Source: Novosphingobium sp. (GTDB lineage: Bacteria > Pseudomonadota > Alphaproteobacteria > Sphingomonadales > Sphingomonadaceae). From it: 64,000 nt of DNA. Under the pieces are notes generated by a model. It had not been told where the DNA came from. It worked only from the letters and a program-made list of their open reading frames with translations, and searched no databases. This document shows, piece by piece, positions 44,291-53,657 of the stretch (positions are counted from its first letter, which is position 1; each line of letters begins with the position of its first letter). The position numbers and the translations under genes are program-made. Where the stretch lies: positions 1-64,000 of the forward strand of contig NZ_JAIXPP010000001.1 of NCBI RefSeq assembly GCF_027486195.1. The letters are read 5' to 3'.

Positions 44291-45403
44291 ATGAGCGACG
44301 CGACACTGTTCCTGACCGACGAGCGTACCTTCTGGCATTGCACCGGGGTGCAGGCGCTGTTCTTCCCGATCGGCGACTGGGTCGAGCCGCCTTCGGGCAG
44401 CTACGGTGCCGATACGCCGGCCTCGAAGCGCCGCCTGCTCAATCTGGTGCGCGCGGCAGGCCTCGATCAGCATATGGAAGTGCGCAGCGCCGCACCGGCC
44501 ACGCGCGAGGACCTGCTGCACATCCATCCCGCCAGCTATATCGACGAGTTCAAGCGGGTGAGCGATGCCGGCGGCGGCGAGCTTGGCCTGTTTGCCCCCT
44601 TCAGCAAGGGCGGCTTCGAACTTGCGGCGCTCTCTGCCGGGCTTGCCATCGAGGCGGTGGACGCGGTCGTGACGGGCCGCGCGCGCAATTCCTATGCTCT
44701 GTGCCGTCCGGCGGGGCACCATTGCCTTGCCGATCAACCGATGGGCTTTTGCCTGCTGGCCAACATTCCCATCGCCATCGATGCGGCCAAGGCGCGGCAC
44801 GGGCTCGGCAAGGTCGCAGTGGTCGATTGGGACGTGCACCACGGCAACGGCACGCAGAGCATTTTCTATGATCGCGGCGATGTGCTGACGATCTCGATCC
44901 ATCAGGACCGCTGCTTCCCGCCGGGCTACACCGGCCATGAGGATCGCGGGACAGGCGAGGGCCTGGGTGCCAACCTCAACGTGCCGCTCCCCGCCGGTAG
45001 CGGCCACGAAACCTACCTCAGGGCGCTGGACCGCGTCGTGATCCCGGCGTTGCAGCGCTACCAGCCCGATCTGATCGTGATCGCGAGCGGGCTCGACGCC
45101 AATGCCGCCGATCCCCTCGCCCGGCAGATGCTGCATTCGGAAAGCTTCCGGGCAATGACCGAACGCATGATCGCGGTGGCAGACGAACTGTGCGGCGGGC
45201 GCCTCGCGGTGGTCCACGAAGGCGGCTACTCGGAAGCTTATGTGCCGTTCTGCGGCCTTTCGCTGCTCGAGGCGCTGACGGGCGTGAAGACCGAAGTCGT
45301 CGATCCCGAAATGGATTTCTTCGGGCCGCAGCAGCCGGATGAGCGCATGCTGGCGTTCCACTTCGAACTGATTGAGGAAATGCGCGCGGGCGCAGGGCTG
45401 TAG
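44291..45403 (+). CDS. histone-deacetylase-superfamily amidohydrolase
   Basis: A 370-residue zinc hydrolase of the class II HDAC/acetylpolyamine amidohydrolase family. RPAGHHCLADQPMGFCLLAN has the twin catalytic histidines. VAVVDWDVHHGNGTQSIFYD carries zinc ligands, and DANAADPLA and VHEGGYSEAYVPFCG complete the site. It would remove acyl groups from amines such as acetylpolyamines; the natural substrate is unknown. The ATG at 44291 follows GAGGGG. The 259-base gap before it shows no gene. Confidence 0.88.
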   Translation: MSDATLFLTDERTFWHCTGVQALFFPIGDWVEPPSGSYGADTPASKRRLLNLVRAAGLDQHMEVRSAAPATREDLLHIHPASYIDEFKRVSDAGGGELGLFAPFSKGGFELAALSAGLAIEAVDAVVTGRARNSYALCRPAGHHCLADQPMGFCLLANIPIAIDAAKARHGLGKVAVVDWDVHHGNGTQSIFYDRGDVLTISIHQDRCFPPGYTGHEDRGTGEGLGANLNVPLPAGSGHETYLRALDRVVIPALQRYQPDLIVIASGLDANAADPLARQMLHSESFRAMTERMIAVADELCGGRLAVVHEGGYSEAYVPFCGLSLLEALTGVKTEVVDPEMDFFGPQQPDERMLAFHFELIEEMRAGAGL

Positions 45404-45602
45404 AGCCCCTCACCGCTGCCGCGCCGGGCCGGTTCACCGCATGGGGACCGGCCCGGCGCAGCAATGCCGCAAGGCGAATGGCAGCCCCGGCCAGTTAGTT
45501 GGCAGGCTGCGACGTTGCATCGCGCGTCATCTTGGCGAAATTCGTGACCATAGCCGGAGCGATACGTGTCGCGACCGGACTCAGGCCGAATGGGAGCGTG
45601 AT

Positions 45603-47111
45603 GTGACCGATGTAATGGAAAAGCCGCAGCTGGATACGAGCGCGGCAACGCAGGATTTCGACGTCCTGATCGTGGGTGCCGGTATTTCGGGCATCGGCAG
45701 CGCCTATCACCTCAAGACCCAGAACCCCGGCAAAAGCTTCGTGATCCTCGAGGCGAAGGACGACATCGGCGGCACGTGGCACACCCACAAGTATCCGGGC
45801 GTCCGATCGGACTCCGATCTCTATACCTTCGGCTACCGCTTCAAGCCCTGGATCGGCCCGCCGATCGCCACCGCCGAGGAAATCCGCAAGTATCTGCGCG
45901 ATGTGCTGGCCGAGAACGATCTGGACACGGCCATCCGCTTCGGCACACTGATCACGCGCTGTTCGTGGTCCACGGCCGAGAAGCTGTGGACCGTGGAAAC
46001 GCGCAAGACCGATGGCTCGGCCGGGCCGACCTATCGCGCCAACTTCCTGTGGATGTGCCAGGGGTACTATGACCACCACAACCCCTATCTGCCCGAGTGG
46101 CCGGGCATGGCGGACTACAAGGGGCAGCTTGTCCACGCGCAGTTGTGGGACGACAGCATCGACTATGCCGGCAAGGACGTTGTCGTCATCGGTTCTGGCG
46201 CGACCGCTGCAACGGTGATCCCGGTGCTGGCCGACAAGGCGAAGCACGTGACGATGCTGCAGCGCTCGCCCACCTACTTCTACTGCTATCCCAACCGCAG
46301 CGATCTGGCTGACAAGCTGCGCGAGATCGGCGTGGACGAGGATACCGTGCACCGCGTTGTGCGGCTCGATTATCTGCACAACCTCAAGATGCTCGATCAC
46401 CGCGCGCGGGCCGAGCCCGATCTGGTGTTCGAGGAACTGAAGGAACTGATTCGCCAGTATGCCGGGCCGGACTTCGAGTTCGAGCCGCACTTCACCCCGC
46501 GCTATCGCCCTTGGCAGCAGCGGCTGGCATTCATCCCCGATGGCGACATGTTCGAGCGCATCCGCGACGGCAAGGTCTCCGCGATCACCGATACCATCGA
46601 CCATTTCACCGACAGCGGGATCAAGCTCGGCTCGGGCGACGAGCTCAAGGCCGACATCGTCATGGCGGCAACCGGCTTCAAGCTGCTGATGATGGGCGGC
46701 ATCGAATTCCAGGTGGACGGCAAGACCATCGATTGGTCCGAGAAGGCGACCTATCGCGGCATGATGTTCGAAGGCGTGCCCAACATGGTCTGGGTCTTCG
46801 GCTATTTCCGCGCGGCGTGGACGCTGCGGGTCGATCTGCTCGGTGATTTCGTCTGCCGGATGCTGCGGCACATGGACGAGAAGGGCACGTCCGAAGTCAA
46901 CATCGTGATCCCGCCCGCGCTGGCGAATGAGCCGCTCATGCCGTGGATCGAGGACGACAACTTCAACCCCAGCTACCTGATGCGCGACATGGACAAGCTG
47001 CCCAAGCGGCTTGGCGAGCAGCCGGAATGGCGCCACACGCAGGATTACTGGCGCGAGGCGGAAGACATCCCGGCTATCGATCTGGAAGGCGCCGAGTTCG
47101 CCTACAGCTGA
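45603..47111 (+). CDS. Baeyer-Villiger-type flavin monooxygenase
   Basis: A 502-residue FAD/NADPH monooxygenase. The FAD fold is FDVLIVGAGISGIGSAYHL, followed by GGTWHTHKYPGVRSDSDLY. The class signature F/Y-x-G-x3-H-x3-W appears as YKGQLVHAQLWDD, and the NADPH fold is DVVVIGSGATAATVIPVLA. Members insert oxygen next to ketones to give esters or lactones, or oxidise soft heteroatoms. GGGAG six bases upstream sets the GTG at 45603 as start. Its 3' end is 18 bases from the convergent AraC gene. A hydrolase able to open the ester is encoded nearby at 48479. Confidence 0.88.
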   Translation: MTDVMEKPQLDTSAATQDFDVLIVGAGISGIGSAYHLKTQNPGKSFVILEAKDDIGGTWHTHKYPGVRSDSDLYTFGYRFKPWIGPPIATAEEIRKYLRDVLAENDLDTAIRFGTLITRCSWSTAEKLWTVETRKTDGSAGPTYRANFLWMCQGYYDHHNPYLPEWPGMADYKGQLVHAQLWDDSIDYAGKDVVVIGSGATAATVIPVLADKAKHVTMLQRSPTYFYCYPNRSDLADKLREIGVDEDTVHRVVRLDYLHNLKMLDHRARAEPDLVFEELKELIRQYAGPDFEFEPHFTPRYRPWQQRLAFIPDGDMFERIRDGKVSAITDTIDHFTDSGIKLGSGDELKADIVMAATGFKLLMMGGIEFQVDGKTIDWSEKATYRGMMFEGVPNMVWVFGYFRAAWTLRVDLLGDFVCRMLRHMDEKGTSEVNIVIPPALANEPLMPWIEDDNFNPSYLMRDMDKLPKRLGEQPEWRHTQDYWREAEDIPAIDLEGAEFAYS

Positions 47112-47129
47112 TATCCTCGGCGGCAGGCC

Positions 47130-48176
47130 TCAGGCGAGACGTGTGTTGCTCGTCTGGGACTGCCGCCGGAATTCCAGGGCGCCCATGCCCGACCAGCGCT
47201 TGAACGCGCGGGAGAAGCTCGACGGTTCGGCGAAGCCGACCGCAACGGCGATCTGCTCGATCGCCATGTGCCCTTCCATCAGCAATTCACGCGCGCGGCA
47301 GTAGCGCGCTTCGTCGATCATCGCCGAAAACCGGGTGCCTTCCTCCGCCAGCCGCCGGTGCAGCGTGCGTTCGGAAAGGGCGAGCATGCGCGCCGCCTCA
47401 CCGGCGGTCGGAAAATCGCTGTCGCTGCGGCTAAGCCGCGCGGCGAGCCGGCCCTTGATCGTGGCATCGGTCTGCGCGCGGCGCAGCATGGTGTCGCACC
47501 GCGAGCTGTAGAGCGTGACGAGATCGCTGTCGGCCATCGGCAGCGCCAGGTTCGCCGCGCCCGGCAGGAACAGCCACTGCGTCTGATCCGCGTTGAACTG
47601 CACCGGGCAGGGGAAATGGTGCTGCTGCTGCGCCCAGTCCGGCGGGGGCGGCGTGGTGAGGGTGACGCGCTCGAGCGGCAGAACGCCCCCCATCAGATCG
47701 GCCACAAGCGTGCGGATCGCGCCAAGATCGCGGTAGTGGGTGAAATCGTGCAGCGGCCCCGCCAGCTTGCTGCAGCTGCCGATCAGCGCGAGAGCGCCAT
47801 TGGGCGCAGAGGCATAGCGATAGTTGATCAGCGAATACGTGAGCGACTGGCAGCGGCAGGCGATCTGCATGGCTTCGCCCAGCGTACGCGCCGTCATCAT
47901 CGCAAGCCCAAGCTCGCCATACTTGATCGCCCGGTAGCGCAGGCCGATATCGAACCAGATGTTGCGCGCACCCGCCGTGCAGGCCGCGAACGACTTCTGC
48001 AACTGCAGTTCCTCCTGCGCGAGAAGCTGCCCCGAATAGGCGTCGAAACGCACGGGCCGGACATGGCTGTTGCGGCAGAAATCATCCCAATCGACCCTGG
48101 TTTCGCTCGCCAGGGCGCTGCGCATGATCCGTGCGCTCAGATCCGGCAACGTCGCGTAGAGTGCATTGGAGTCCAT
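47130..48176 (-). CDS. AraC-family regulator with arabinose-binding-like N domain
   Basis: A 348-residue regulator. The N-terminal about 200 residues are the 'Arabinose_bd' effector domain (FDIGLRYRAIKYGELGLAMM...). The C-terminal about 100 residues are the double HTH: AARMLALSERTLHRRLAEEG and IAVAVGFAEPSSFSRAFKRWSG. The ATG at 48176 has a strong AGGAGGGG site; the track extends to 48407 without support. It is divergent from the esterase/TonB-receptor genes across 302 bases and is the obvious candidate to activate them. Confidence 0.9.
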   Translation of the reverse strand: MDSNALYATLPDLSARIMRSALASETRVDWDDFCRNSHVRPVRFDAYSGQLLAQEELQLQKSFAACTAGARNIWFDIGLRYRAIKYGELGLAMMTARTLGEAMQIACRCQSLTYSLINYRYASAPNGALALIGSCSKLAGPLHDFTHYRDLGAIRTLVADLMGGVLPLERVTLTTPPPPDWAQQQHHFPCPVQFNADQTQWLFLPGAANLALPMADSDLVTLYSSRCDTMLRRAQTDATIKGRLAARLSRSDSDFPTAGEAARMLALSERTLHRRLAEEGTRFSAMIDEARYCRARELLMEGHMAIEQIAVAVGFAEPSSFSRAFKRWSGMGALEFRRQSQTSNTRLA

Positions 48177-48478
48177 GCTCCATCCCCTCCTCTTTACCCT
48201 TGTGCTGCCTTTTTTGGAGGAACGTAGCGGGCGCTGGCCACATCCGTCAATAACTTGGCGCGCAGCGACATGGTGCCCAGCCGCCCATTCGCCTAGCTTT
48301 CCTGATACATGCATGTAGCTTTTGGAGTTACTGTTATTTTTCAGATGTTTGCCGCAAGACCCGATCAGATGGACTCCTTCAGTCCAAAACCGGCCGGGAT
48401 GCGGCAATTCATCCTCGGTGCCCGCGCGCCTCTCCGCAGCGGGCTGAACGTGTTTTTGCAGATGGCAGGAGCCTCTTG
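48177..48478. promoter_or_regulatory. divergent promoter region, AraC gene / esterase gene
   Basis: A 302-base gene-free stretch, locally AT-richer than its surroundings. It contains TTTTTTGGAGG near 48210, the perfect palindrome TACATGCATGTA (48306-48317) and CTTTTGGAGTTACTGTTATTTTTC just after. No reliable -35/-10 pair could be fixed. Confidence 0.45.
48306..48317. promoter_or_regulatory. perfect 12-base palindrome TACATGCATGTA
   Basis: A fully self-complementary site in the middle of the divergent AraC/esterase region, 130 bases from the AraC start and 162 from the esterase start. A plausible regulator site, although AraC proteins more often use direct repeats. Confidence 0.35.
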
Positions 48479-49405
48479 ATGGAAGAACCCTTTGTCTTGC
48501 CCGAGACGGCGGCTGTGCTGGCGGGAATTGCCGAACAGGGCGGCCCGCACCTGGCCGATCTCTCGGCGGCGGACATGCGCGCGACCTACCTGCAGATGGG
48601 CGCGCTATTCGATACGCCGCCCGAGGAAGGGGTGCGCTGGAAGGATATTGCGGGTCCCACCTGCATGCTCCGCGCCTATTTCCCCGGTGAAGCGGCAGCG
48701 GGGCCGGTCGTGCTCTACATGCACGGCGGCGGCTGGGTGATCGGAGACCTCGAGACCCATCATCCCGTCTGCACGACGATTGCCGCGATCACCGGGCTGC
48801 GCGTGGTCGCGGTCGATTATCGCATGGGGCCGGAAGCCCCCTTCCCCGCCGGCCATGACGACTGCGTAGAGGCCGCGCGCTTCGTGCTCGGCAGCCCGGC
48901 GGACATGGAAGCGCCGGTCACCGGGCTCGCCACAGCGGGAGACAGCGCGGGCGGCAATCTGGCATTCTACGTGGCAGCCGCGCTCGGCTCCGCTGCGGTC
49001 AAGGCGCAACTGCTGGTCTATCCCTGGCTCGATTGCACGGCCCCGGATCGCGGATCGTACAAGGCCTTCGGCGAAGGCTTCATCCTCGATGCCAAGCTCC
49101 TCGCCCGGTTCGCGGCGGATTACCTGCCCGGCGAAGGCATGACCGCAGGCGCGGCTGCATCGCCGCTGCTGCACCCGCTGCCGGCAGACCTTGCCCCGGC
49201 GGTCATTCTCACCGCCGGGCTCGATCCCTTGCGCGATCAGGGCCGGGCCATGGCCGGCCGCATGGCAGAGGCCGGGATGGAAGTTCATTTCATGGAAGCG
49301 AAGGGCCTGATCCACGGGCTTGCCACGATGCGGGCCGCCTTCCCGACCGCCGATCGCATCCTGCGGCGCGCCATCGGCGTTTTCGGAGATCTGGTGAACG
49401 GCTGA
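48479..49405 (+). CDS. alpha/beta hydrolase of the hormone-sensitive-lipase family
   Basis: A 308-residue esterase. The oxyanion motif MHGGGWVIGD and nucleophile elbow GDSAGGN mark the HSL (family IV) group. The acid is in AGLDPLRDQG and the histidine in GLIHGLAT. No signal peptide, so cytosolic. AGGAG eight bases before the ATG at 48479 fixes the start; the TTG used by the track is unlikely. It could hydrolyse esters or lactones produced by the nearby Baeyer-Villiger-type enzyme. It precedes the TonB receptor by 53 bases. Confidence 0.9.
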   Translation: MEEPFVLPETAAVLAGIAEQGGPHLADLSAADMRATYLQMGALFDTPPEEGVRWKDIAGPTCMLRAYFPGEAAAGPVVLYMHGGGWVIGDLETHHPVCTTIAAITGLRVVAVDYRMGPEAPFPAGHDDCVEAARFVLGSPADMEAPVTGLATAGDSAGGNLAFYVAAALGSAAVKAQLLVYPWLDCTAPDRGSYKAFGEGFILDAKLLARFAADYLPGEGMTAGAAASPLLHPLPADLAPAVILTAGLDPLRDQGRAMAGRMAEAGMEVHFMEAKGLIHGLATMRAAFPTADRILRRAIGVFGDLVNG

Positions 49406-49458
49406 CCACAACAACAACTGACCACAACAAAAAAACGACAACCCAAAGGAGAGGGAAA

Positions 49459-51870
49459 ATGAGCAAAATCAGGCGCACCGTTCTGGTGGCATCCACGGCA
49501 ATCGGCTTGGCCGCCATCGCGCAGCCGGCATTCGCGGCTCCGGCGGCGGAAACCGCTGCCGCCGCAGAGGAAGCCCCCGTCGGCGAAATCATCGTTACCG
49601 CCAACAAGCGCAGTGAAAGCATCAGCAAGGTCGGCGCGAGCGTCGCCGCGTTCGACACCACCTTGCTCGACAAGCGCAACATCGTGCGGCTGGACGAACT
49701 CGCCAAGGCCGTGCCGAACCTCGCGCTCGCCCCGTCCACCCACGGCACGCCGGTGTTCACCTTGCGCGGCATCGGCTTCAACTCTGACTCGCTCGGCGTC
49801 TATCCGGCGGTCAGCCTCTCGCTCGATCAGGCACCGATGCCCTTCCCGGTGCTGGCAGGCCACTCGCTTTATGATCTGGAGCGCGTCGAAGTGCTCAAGG
49901 GTCCGCAGGGCACCCTGTTCGGCCAGAACTCGACCGGCGGTGCAATCAACTTCGTCGCGGCCAAGCCAACCAAGGAGCTGCAGGCCGGCTTCAACCTTGA
50001 TTACGGCCGCTTCAACGAAGTCCACGGCACGATGTATATCAGTGGCCCGGTCAGCGAGACCGTCGGCATGCGCCTCGCGGTCGATGCGATGCACCGCGAT
50101 GACTGGCAGTACAATTTCACGCGCAAGGACTCGAATGGCGAGCAGAACTACATCGCCGCCCGCCTGATCACCGATTGGCAGGCCTCCGACAAGCTGAAGT
50201 TCGAGCTCAACCTCAATGGTTCGGTCGACCGGTCTGACCCGCAGGCGCTGCAGATCATCGCCTCGCTGCCGTCGAACCCCGCCGCCCCGACGCCCGAGGA
50301 GCTCAATGCGCCGCTCGCCCCGCGCGATCTGCGTGCGGCCAACTGGTCCAATTCGGGCCGCCGCGGCGTGGGCACGCAATCGGATACCGAATCCGCCCGC
50401 CCGCGCGGCAACCGCAAGCTGTTCCAGGCTTTCCTGCGCGCCGACTACAACGTGACCGACGATGTCGCGCTGACGTCGATCACCACCTACAACCACCTCA
50501 AGCAGAACATGGCGTTCGACCTCGATGGCTCGCAGTACGAACTGGTCGACAACCCGCGCGGTGATGGCACGATCAGCGATTTCAACCAGGAACTGCGCCT
50601 CTCGAACGCTTCGGCGCCGGGTGCGAAGTTCCGCTGGACCGTGGGCGCAAACTACAACCACAGCAAGGTCGACGAACTTCAGATCATCACTTACGGTGCC
50701 AACTCGCTGAGCAATGCCGGCACCAACTTCATCCACGAATCCAACGTGCAGAACCGCGGCCGGATGGACAACTACGCCGCCTTTGCCAACGGCGAGTACG
50801 ACCTGACCGACCAGCTGACCTTCAAGGCCGGCATCCGCTACACCAGCTCGAAGAACAAGAACCGCATGTGCGGCTCGGACACCACGGGCGACCAGCAGCT
50901 TTCCTCGCTGTTCCGGCTGCTCGGCAATCTGCTGGGCGGGAAGGACATCCCGATCGGTCCGGGCGATTGCATCTCGCTCAACGCGCAGAACCTGCCGGGC
51001 GATCCGATCAACATCACGCTGAAGGAAGACAACGTCTCTTGGCGCGCGGGGCTGGACTTCAAGCCCAACTCCACCACGCTGCTCTATGCGAACATTTCGC
51101 GCGGGTACAAGGCGGGCGCGTTCCCGGTGATCACCGGCGCGACGCAGGAAGTGTTCACGCCGGCCAAGCAGGAATCAGTGACTTCGTATGAAGCGGGCGT
51201 GAAGACCCGCCTGATGAACAACGCCATCTCGCTCAGCGGCGCGGTGTTCTATCAGGATTACCGCGACAAGCAGATCCAGGGCACGGTCAACACCGCGCTG
51301 TTCGGCCTGCTCCAGCGGCTCGACAACGTGCCCAAGTCGCACATCTTCGGCGTCGAGGCTGAAGTGACCATTCGTCCGACGGCAGGCCTGACGCTGTCGG
51401 GTTCGATGAGCTACCTCAAGACCAAGGTCGACGAATACTCGGGCATCACGGTGTTCGGCGATCAGCGCAACTTTGCCGGCAGCCGCCTGCCCTTCGCGCC
51501 GTCGTGGTCGCTGGTCGGCGATATCGACTACCGTGTGCCGACCAGTGCCGGCGGCGAAATCTTCGTGGGTGCGGGGATCAACTACCGCACCTATCAGGAT
51601 GCCTACATCGCCGGCAGCCAGTTGCAGATCCCCGACAACGGGGTGAACCGCTGGATCGACCGCACCGCGTTCCGCATCGAAGGCTATGCGCTCGTCGATG
51701 CCCGGATCGGCTACGTCTTCCCGGGTGAGAAGCTGACCGTTTCGGCCTGGGGCAAGAACGTGTTCAACACGTTCAACGTGCAGAACAAGATCTCGTACAA
51801 CAACATCATCACCCAGGCGACCGGCATGCCGGCCACCTATGGTGTCTCGCTCAAGGTGCGCTTCAAGTAA
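49459..51870 (+). CDS. TonB-dependent outer-membrane receptor
   Basis: An 803-residue receptor. The signal peptide is RRTVLVASTAIGLAAIAQPAFA. The TonB-box-like GEIIVTANKRSESIS leads to a plug (about 50-165: LAKAVPNLALAPSTHGTP, FTLRGIGFNS, LKGPQGTLFGQNSTGGAINF) and a 22-strand barrel ending GVSLKVRFK. It belongs to the large sphingomonad group that imports hydrophobic or sugar compounds, not clearly siderophores. AAAGGAGAGGG supports the ATG at 49459; the track start in the esterase gene is wrong. A terminator follows at 51887. Ligand probably the substrate of the surrounding enzymes. Confidence 0.92.
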   Translation: MSKIRRTVLVASTAIGLAAIAQPAFAAPAAETAAAAEEAPVGEIIVTANKRSESISKVGASVAAFDTTLLDKRNIVRLDELAKAVPNLALAPSTHGTPVFTLRGIGFNSDSLGVYPAVSLSLDQAPMPFPVLAGHSLYDLERVEVLKGPQGTLFGQNSTGGAINFVAAKPTKELQAGFNLDYGRFNEVHGTMYISGPVSETVGMRLAVDAMHRDDWQYNFTRKDSNGEQNYIAARLITDWQASDKLKFELNLNGSVDRSDPQALQIIASLPSNPAAPTPEELNAPLAPRDLRAANWSNSGRRGVGTQSDTESARPRGNRKLFQAFLRADYNVTDDVALTSITTYNHLKQNMAFDLDGSQYELVDNPRGDGTISDFNQELRLSNASAPGAKFRWTVGANYNHSKVDELQIITYGANSLSNAGTNFIHESNVQNRGRMDNYAAFANGEYDLTDQLTFKAGIRYTSSKNKNRMCGSDTTGDQQLSSLFRLLGNLLGGKDIPIGPGDCISLNAQNLPGDPINITLKEDNVSWRAGLDFKPNSTTLLYANISRGYKAGAFPVITGATQEVFTPAKQESVTSYEAGVKTRLMNNAISLSGAVFYQDYRDKQIQGTVNTALFGLLQRLDNVPKSHIFGVEAEVTIRPTAGLTLSGSMSYLKTKVDEYSGITVFGDQRNFAGSRLPFAPSWSLVGDIDYRVPTSAGGEIFVGAGINYRTYQDAYIAGSQLQIPDNGVNRWIDRTAFRIEGYALVDARIGYVFPGEKLTVSAWGKNVFNTFNVQNKISYNNIITQATGMPATYGVSLKVRFK

Positions 51871-51886
51871 GCACCGGCTTCAAGGG

Positions 51887-51918
51887 GGGAGCAGTGCCGC
51901 TGGCGCTGCTCCCTTTTT
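51887..51918 (+). terminator. Rho-independent terminator after the TonB receptor
   Basis: GGGAGCAGTGCC/GGCGCTGCTCCC forms a 12-pair stem (one G-U) with a three-base loop, followed by TTTTT. It separates the receptor from the CoA-ligase gene. Confidence 0.9.
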
Positions 51919-51963
51919 GCTGCTTATCGCCCCCCTCTCCACCAGCCATTTCAAAGGGTTCCC

Positions 51964-53526
51964 ATGTCAGCGGAAGCGCATTCTGATCCGGTTATCGCCC
52001 GCGCGCGGGCGCAATCGCTTTCGGCCATGCTCACCCGCGCGGCGGAGCGACATGGCGCAAAGACCGCGATCATCTGCGGCGATGTAACGTGGAGCTATGC
52101 CGGTTTTCACCGCGAAGTGGAGCGGCTGGCTTCAGGCTTGCGCCGGCTGGGGCTGCAGCCGGGCGACCGCATCGCGATCCTCGCGCGCAACAGCCATGCC
52201 TTCATCGCGCTGCGCTTTGCGATTGCGCGGGCCGATGCCGTGCTGGTGCCGATCAACTTCATGCTGAACGCAGAAGACGTGCGCTATATCCTCGATCATT
52301 CGGGCGCGCGGGTGCTGTTCGTGGATGAGACCACGCTGGCGACGGGCCTTGCCGCGCGCAGCGCTGCTGTAGAGCACATGTTCGGCATGGCGGGTGAGCT
52401 TGTGTCACCGCCGGCGGGCCTTCCTGCCTGGACCGAACTGCTGAGCGACGAACCGCTCGCCCCGCAGGAGCGCGGCGGCGAGGACCTGTTGCAGATCGTC
52501 TATACCAGCGGCACGGAATCGCGGCCCAAGGGCGCGATGCTTTCGCACAACAGCGTGCTGTGGGAATATCAGAGCTGCATCATCGATTGCGAATGGACGG
52601 CGGGGACGGTCGCGCTCCACGCCATGCCGCTGTTTCACTGCGCGCAGCTCGATTGCATGATCGGTCCCGCGCTACATGTCGGCGCGACCAACGTGATCAC
52701 CGGATCGCCTGCTGCAGACAACGTGCTGCAGCTTCTGGCGCAGCACAGGATCACCTCGTTCTTCGCACCGCCGACAGTGTGGATCTCGCTTTTGCGTTCA
52801 CCGCTGATGGAGACCTGCGATCTCTCGGCGCTCGAAAAGGGCTACTACGGCGCCTCGATCATGCCGGTCGAAGTGCTGCGCGAAATGAACGCGCGGATCC
52901 CCCAGCTGCGGCTGTGGAACCTCTACGGCCAGACCGAAATCGCCCCGGTCGCCACGATCCTGTTTCCGGAGGAACATGCCGCGCGGCTGGGTTCGGCAGG
53001 GCGGCCGACGCTGCATGTCGAGACGCGCATCGTCGATGACGTGATGGAACCGGTGGCGCCCGGCGAAGTGGGCGAGATCGTCCACCGCTCGCCGCAATTG
53101 CTGAGCGGCTACTGGAACGATCCAGAACGCACCGCAGATGCCTTTGCGGGCGGCTGGTTCCACAGCGGCGATCTCGGTGTGGCGGATGCCGAAGGCTACA
53201 TCACCGTGGTCGATCGCAAGAAGGACATGATCAAGACCGGCGGCGAAAACGTCGCCTCGCGCGAGGTGGAGGAAGTGCTCTACCAGCACCCCGCAATCAG
53301 CGAAGTGGCGGTGATCGGGATGCCCGATCCCAAGTGGATCGAGGCAGTGACCGCCGTGATTGTGCTGCGCGAAGGGCATGCGCTGGAAGCCGAGGCCGTG
53401 CTGGCCCACTGCGGCGAGCACCTCTCCGCCTTCAAGATCCCCAAGAAGGTGGTGTTCGCGCAGAACCTGCCGCGCAATGCGAGCGGCAAGATCTTGAAGC
53501 GCGAACTCAGGCTTTCGCTGCTTTAG
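51964..53526 (+). CDS. acyl-CoA ligase (AMP-binding family)
   Basis: A 520-residue class I adenylate-forming enzyme. The P-loop-like motif IVYTSGTESRPKGAMLSH, the acyl-site strand RLWNLYGQTEIAPVA and the hinge region GWFHSGDLGVADAEGYITVVDRKKDMIKTGGENV are intact. The catalytic lysine lies in LPRNASGKILKREL. It activates a carboxylic acid to its CoA ester. The TSGTESRPKG variant is common in FadD-like ligases for cyclic or branched acids; the exact acid is unknown. Preceded by its own terminator-isolated gap of 45 bases. Confidence 0.92.
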   Translation: MSAEAHSDPVIARARAQSLSAMLTRAAERHGAKTAIICGDVTWSYAGFHREVERLASGLRRLGLQPGDRIAILARNSHAFIALRFAIARADAVLVPINFMLNAEDVRYILDHSGARVLFVDETTLATGLAARSAAVEHMFGMAGELVSPPAGLPAWTELLSDEPLAPQERGGEDLLQIVYTSGTESRPKGAMLSHNSVLWEYQSCIIDCEWTAGTVALHAMPLFHCAQLDCMIGPALHVGATNVITGSPAADNVLQLLAQHRITSFFAPPTVWISLLRSPLMETCDLSALEKGYYGASIMPVEVLREMNARIPQLRLWNLYGQTEIAPVATILFPEEHAARLGSAGRPTLHVETRIVDDVMEPVAPGEVGEIVHRSPQLLSGYWNDPERTADAFAGGWFHSGDLGVADAEGYITVVDRKKDMIKTGGENVASREVEEVLYQHPAISEVAVIGMPDPKWIEAVTAVIVLREGHALEAEAVLAHCGEHLSAFKIPKKVVFAQNLPRNASGKILKRELRLSLL

Positions 53527-53543
53527 CGAACTATCCCTCCACA

Positions 53544-53628
53544 TTCGTCACCCCCGCGAAGTCGGGGGTCCAGAGCGGCTTGCGCATTGGTTGCGGCTCT
53601 GGATTTCCGCCTGCGCGGGAGTGACGAA
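53544..53628. repeat. palindromic intergenic repeat, family C
   Basis: TTCGTCACCCCCGCGAAGTCGGGGG with GTCCAGAGC pairs with GCTCTGGAT ... CGCGGGAGTGACGAA. The 85-base element fills the gap between the convergent ligase and reductase genes. The outer arms differ from families A and B, but the inner CCAGAGC/GCTCTGG is shared with A. Confidence 0.85.
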
Positions 53629-53657
53629 GGGCTTTGAGGGCGAACGGCGGTCAGACG

